A stretch of 36,439 nucleotides of DNA, from contig JAKVCY010000043.1 in NCBI GenBank assembly GCA_022448425.1, positions 1-36,439 of the forward strand, given 5' to 3'. The notes below the pieces were generated by a model. It saw only the letters and a program-made list of their open reading frames with translations, did not search any database and was not told where the DNA came from. Position numbers and translations under genes: made by a program. Every line of letters starts with the position of its first letter. The first letter of the stretch is position 1. This stretch comes from Thalassotalea sp. (lineage in GTDB: Bacteria; Pseudomonadota; Gammaproteobacteria; Enterobacterales; Alteromonadaceae). Shown here piece after piece: positions 35,343 to 36,439 of the stretch.

Positions 35343-36439
35343 TCACACTACCCAAGCGTCAATATGTTGCGCGACATACTCCATAGGCAGACGCTCTTGC
35401 TCGAGCCTCTTGTCAACATACCGATCAGCACGTAAACCCTTAAATAGAGCTAGCTCTGTTTCTGTCAAGGCTACAGGGTCTTTAGATACCGAGTCAGGCT
35501 CTGGCACCATACGCTCCGCAAAAGTCTTGACCGTCAGCTCATCCATCATTAGTGGAGTAATACTACTCAGCCTACTTCTGGCATCACTTAAAATAGCCAA
35601 GCCTTCAGAATCAATATCTCCCCAGTAACCAACATTCTTATCAGCCAACCAGCCTGCCTTCATCCATGAAACATTTTTGCCTCCACCCGAGACTGCTATC
35701 GTTTTGTGAACATCACTAAGTGCCAGACAGGACTGTTCGTTCTCGATCACCAAGATATTTCTCGCGGGCAACTCAAATTCTTGCAAAGTGTCTGAGGATA
35801 GGCGAAGCAATGGTAGGCCACCCAACAGTGACCTGGTTTCCTGACAAAGGGGCTTAACTAACAACCAATCTCTCGGTTTTTCTTTACAATCAAGCCAGCT
35901 CATCAAGCCAATATCTTTAACGCTCCGATCAACCAATGCAGTAACGACAGACTCAATTATTGGTAAATTTTTCTCGATGAATTTTGTATCCACAAAAATG
36001 ACAGGTAACGCCCTGAGATAACATCCTCGCCCCATTCCTTTTTGCAACTGTGGCAACAACCTCACCAACAGTTCCAAATCGTCCTGCTCGAAACTATTTA
36101 ACGTTTCTAAATGATCAATTAACGCTTGGAATAAGTTCTGGTCGCTATTTCCATAGGAAGAGCTTCCCTCATAAGAGCTGGCTTTGTGAATGTTTAATTG
36201 CGATGAAAGGGATTCAAAAATGTAACGAATTTTCGAAAGCCAGTCTTGTAACTGGCGCTCTTCATCCGAACCAAGTATGTAGGCAAGTGAGCCGATACCT
36301 AAGATATTTAAGTGTGTGGGAACATCCTGCTCAGCGAGCGAGCGGAAATTCCGTTTTTCCCAAACCACCTCAAACCCTTTGCTTTTTGAGTCGCCTCTTT
36401 CTTGGTCAGCCCCATTAATAGAATCTTGGGAAAAGCTCT
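35343..36439 (-). CDS. jetD: JetD-like nuclease subunit of a Wadjet anti-plasmid system, 5' end beyond window
   Basis: Wadjet (JetABCD) is an SMC-like complex that extrudes and cuts circular plasmid DNA; JetD is the Toprim nuclease. The visible frame is open to the right edge (365 codons; a GTG at 36368 is not the start). Order: DUF3322-like region with VPTHLNILGIGSLAYILG and GCYLRALPVIFVDTKFIE, then a DUF2220/Toprim domain. Numbering from that GTG, the Toprim acidic residues are Glu209 (ILVIENEQS) and Asp251/Asp253 in YWGDIDSEGLAIL, the JetD hallmark. Partner genes jetA, jetB and jetC should lie upstream, to the right of the window. It sits beside the second ssrA repeat, so it is probably element cargo. 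Confidence 0.85.
   Translation of the reverse strand, partial: SFSQDSINGADQERGDSKSKGFEVVWEKRNFRSLAEQDVPTHLNILGIGSLAYILGSDEERQLQDWLSKIRYIFESLSSQLNIHKASSYEGSSSYGNSDQNLFQALIDHLETLNSFEQDDLELLVRLLPQLQKGMGRGCYLRALPVIFVDTKFIEKNLPIIESVVTALVDRSVKDIGLMSWLDCKEKPRDWLLVKPLCQETRSLLGGLPLLRLSSDTLQEFELPARNILVIENEQSCLALSDVHKTIAVSGGGKNVSWMKAGWLADKNVGYWGDIDSEGLAILSDARSRLSSITPLMMDELTVKTFAERMVPEPDSVSKDPVALTETELALFKGLRADRYVDKRLEQERLPMEYVAQHIDAWVV

Overview
The window looks like chromosome of a marine gammaproteobacterium of the Alteromonadales (Colwellia/Thalassotalea/Pseudoalteromonas-like). The evidence is a moderately AT-rich sequence, two gene neighbourhoods conserved with E. coli (pdxB-asd/usg-fimV and fabB/mnmC/yfcL/epmC; then grpE/nadK/recN/bamE/rnfH/ratA/smpB/ssrA), and a TonB receptor + tryptophan-halogenase-like + SapC cluster typical of marine glycan degraders. 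The genus assignment is inference.

Layout. 1-5802, all on the minus strand: fabB, then pdxB-asd, then the 5' two-thirds of a fimV/hubP gene that runs off the left edge. 6010-8001: mnmC, divergent from fabB, with a palindromic FabR-type operator between them. 8117-11374, minus: a tight nhaA-epmC-(ATP-NAD kinase family)-yfcL operon facing away from an Lrp/AsnC regulator (11603-12076). 12192-21789, minus: a glycan-use block of glpD, TonB-dependent receptor, halogenase-like flavoprotein, SapC-family protein and GH36 alpha-galactosidase. 22236-22916: a dead gene for a small exported protein that keeps its frame but has four in-frame stops. 23086-27290, minus: grpE, dnaK and dnaJ, with clear sigma32 promoters in front of grpE and dnaK and an ERIC-like palindrome between dnaK and dnaJ. 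27446-30526, plus: nadK, recN (two LexA boxes) and bamE. 30622-31397, minus: ratA-rnfH. 31541-32660, plus: smpB and ssrA (tmRNA).

From the 3' end of ssrA rightwards the window is accessory DNA. A 51-bp perfect direct repeat, starting at the CCACCA end of tmRNA and including its terminator, recurs 2,408 bp downstream, followed in both places by about 125 bp of further similarity. Between the copies lie a serine recombinase broken by one in-frame TAA and a parDE toxin-antitoxin pair sharing a palindromic operator region. Beyond the second copy is the 3' part of a jetD gene (DUF3322/Toprim nuclease subunit of a Wadjet anti-plasmid system), running off the right edge. I read this as a hotspot with two related elements in tandem at ssrA, the second carrying defence cargo.

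How the genes work together: the core genes cover cell-pole/pilus organisation (FimV), amino-acid and PLP synthesis (Asd, PdxB), unsaturated fatty acids (FabB), tRNA and EF-P modification (MnmC, EpmC), proteostasis (GrpE-DnaK-DnaJ), SOS repair (RecN), outer-membrane assembly (BamE) and ribosome rescue (SmpB-tmRNA).
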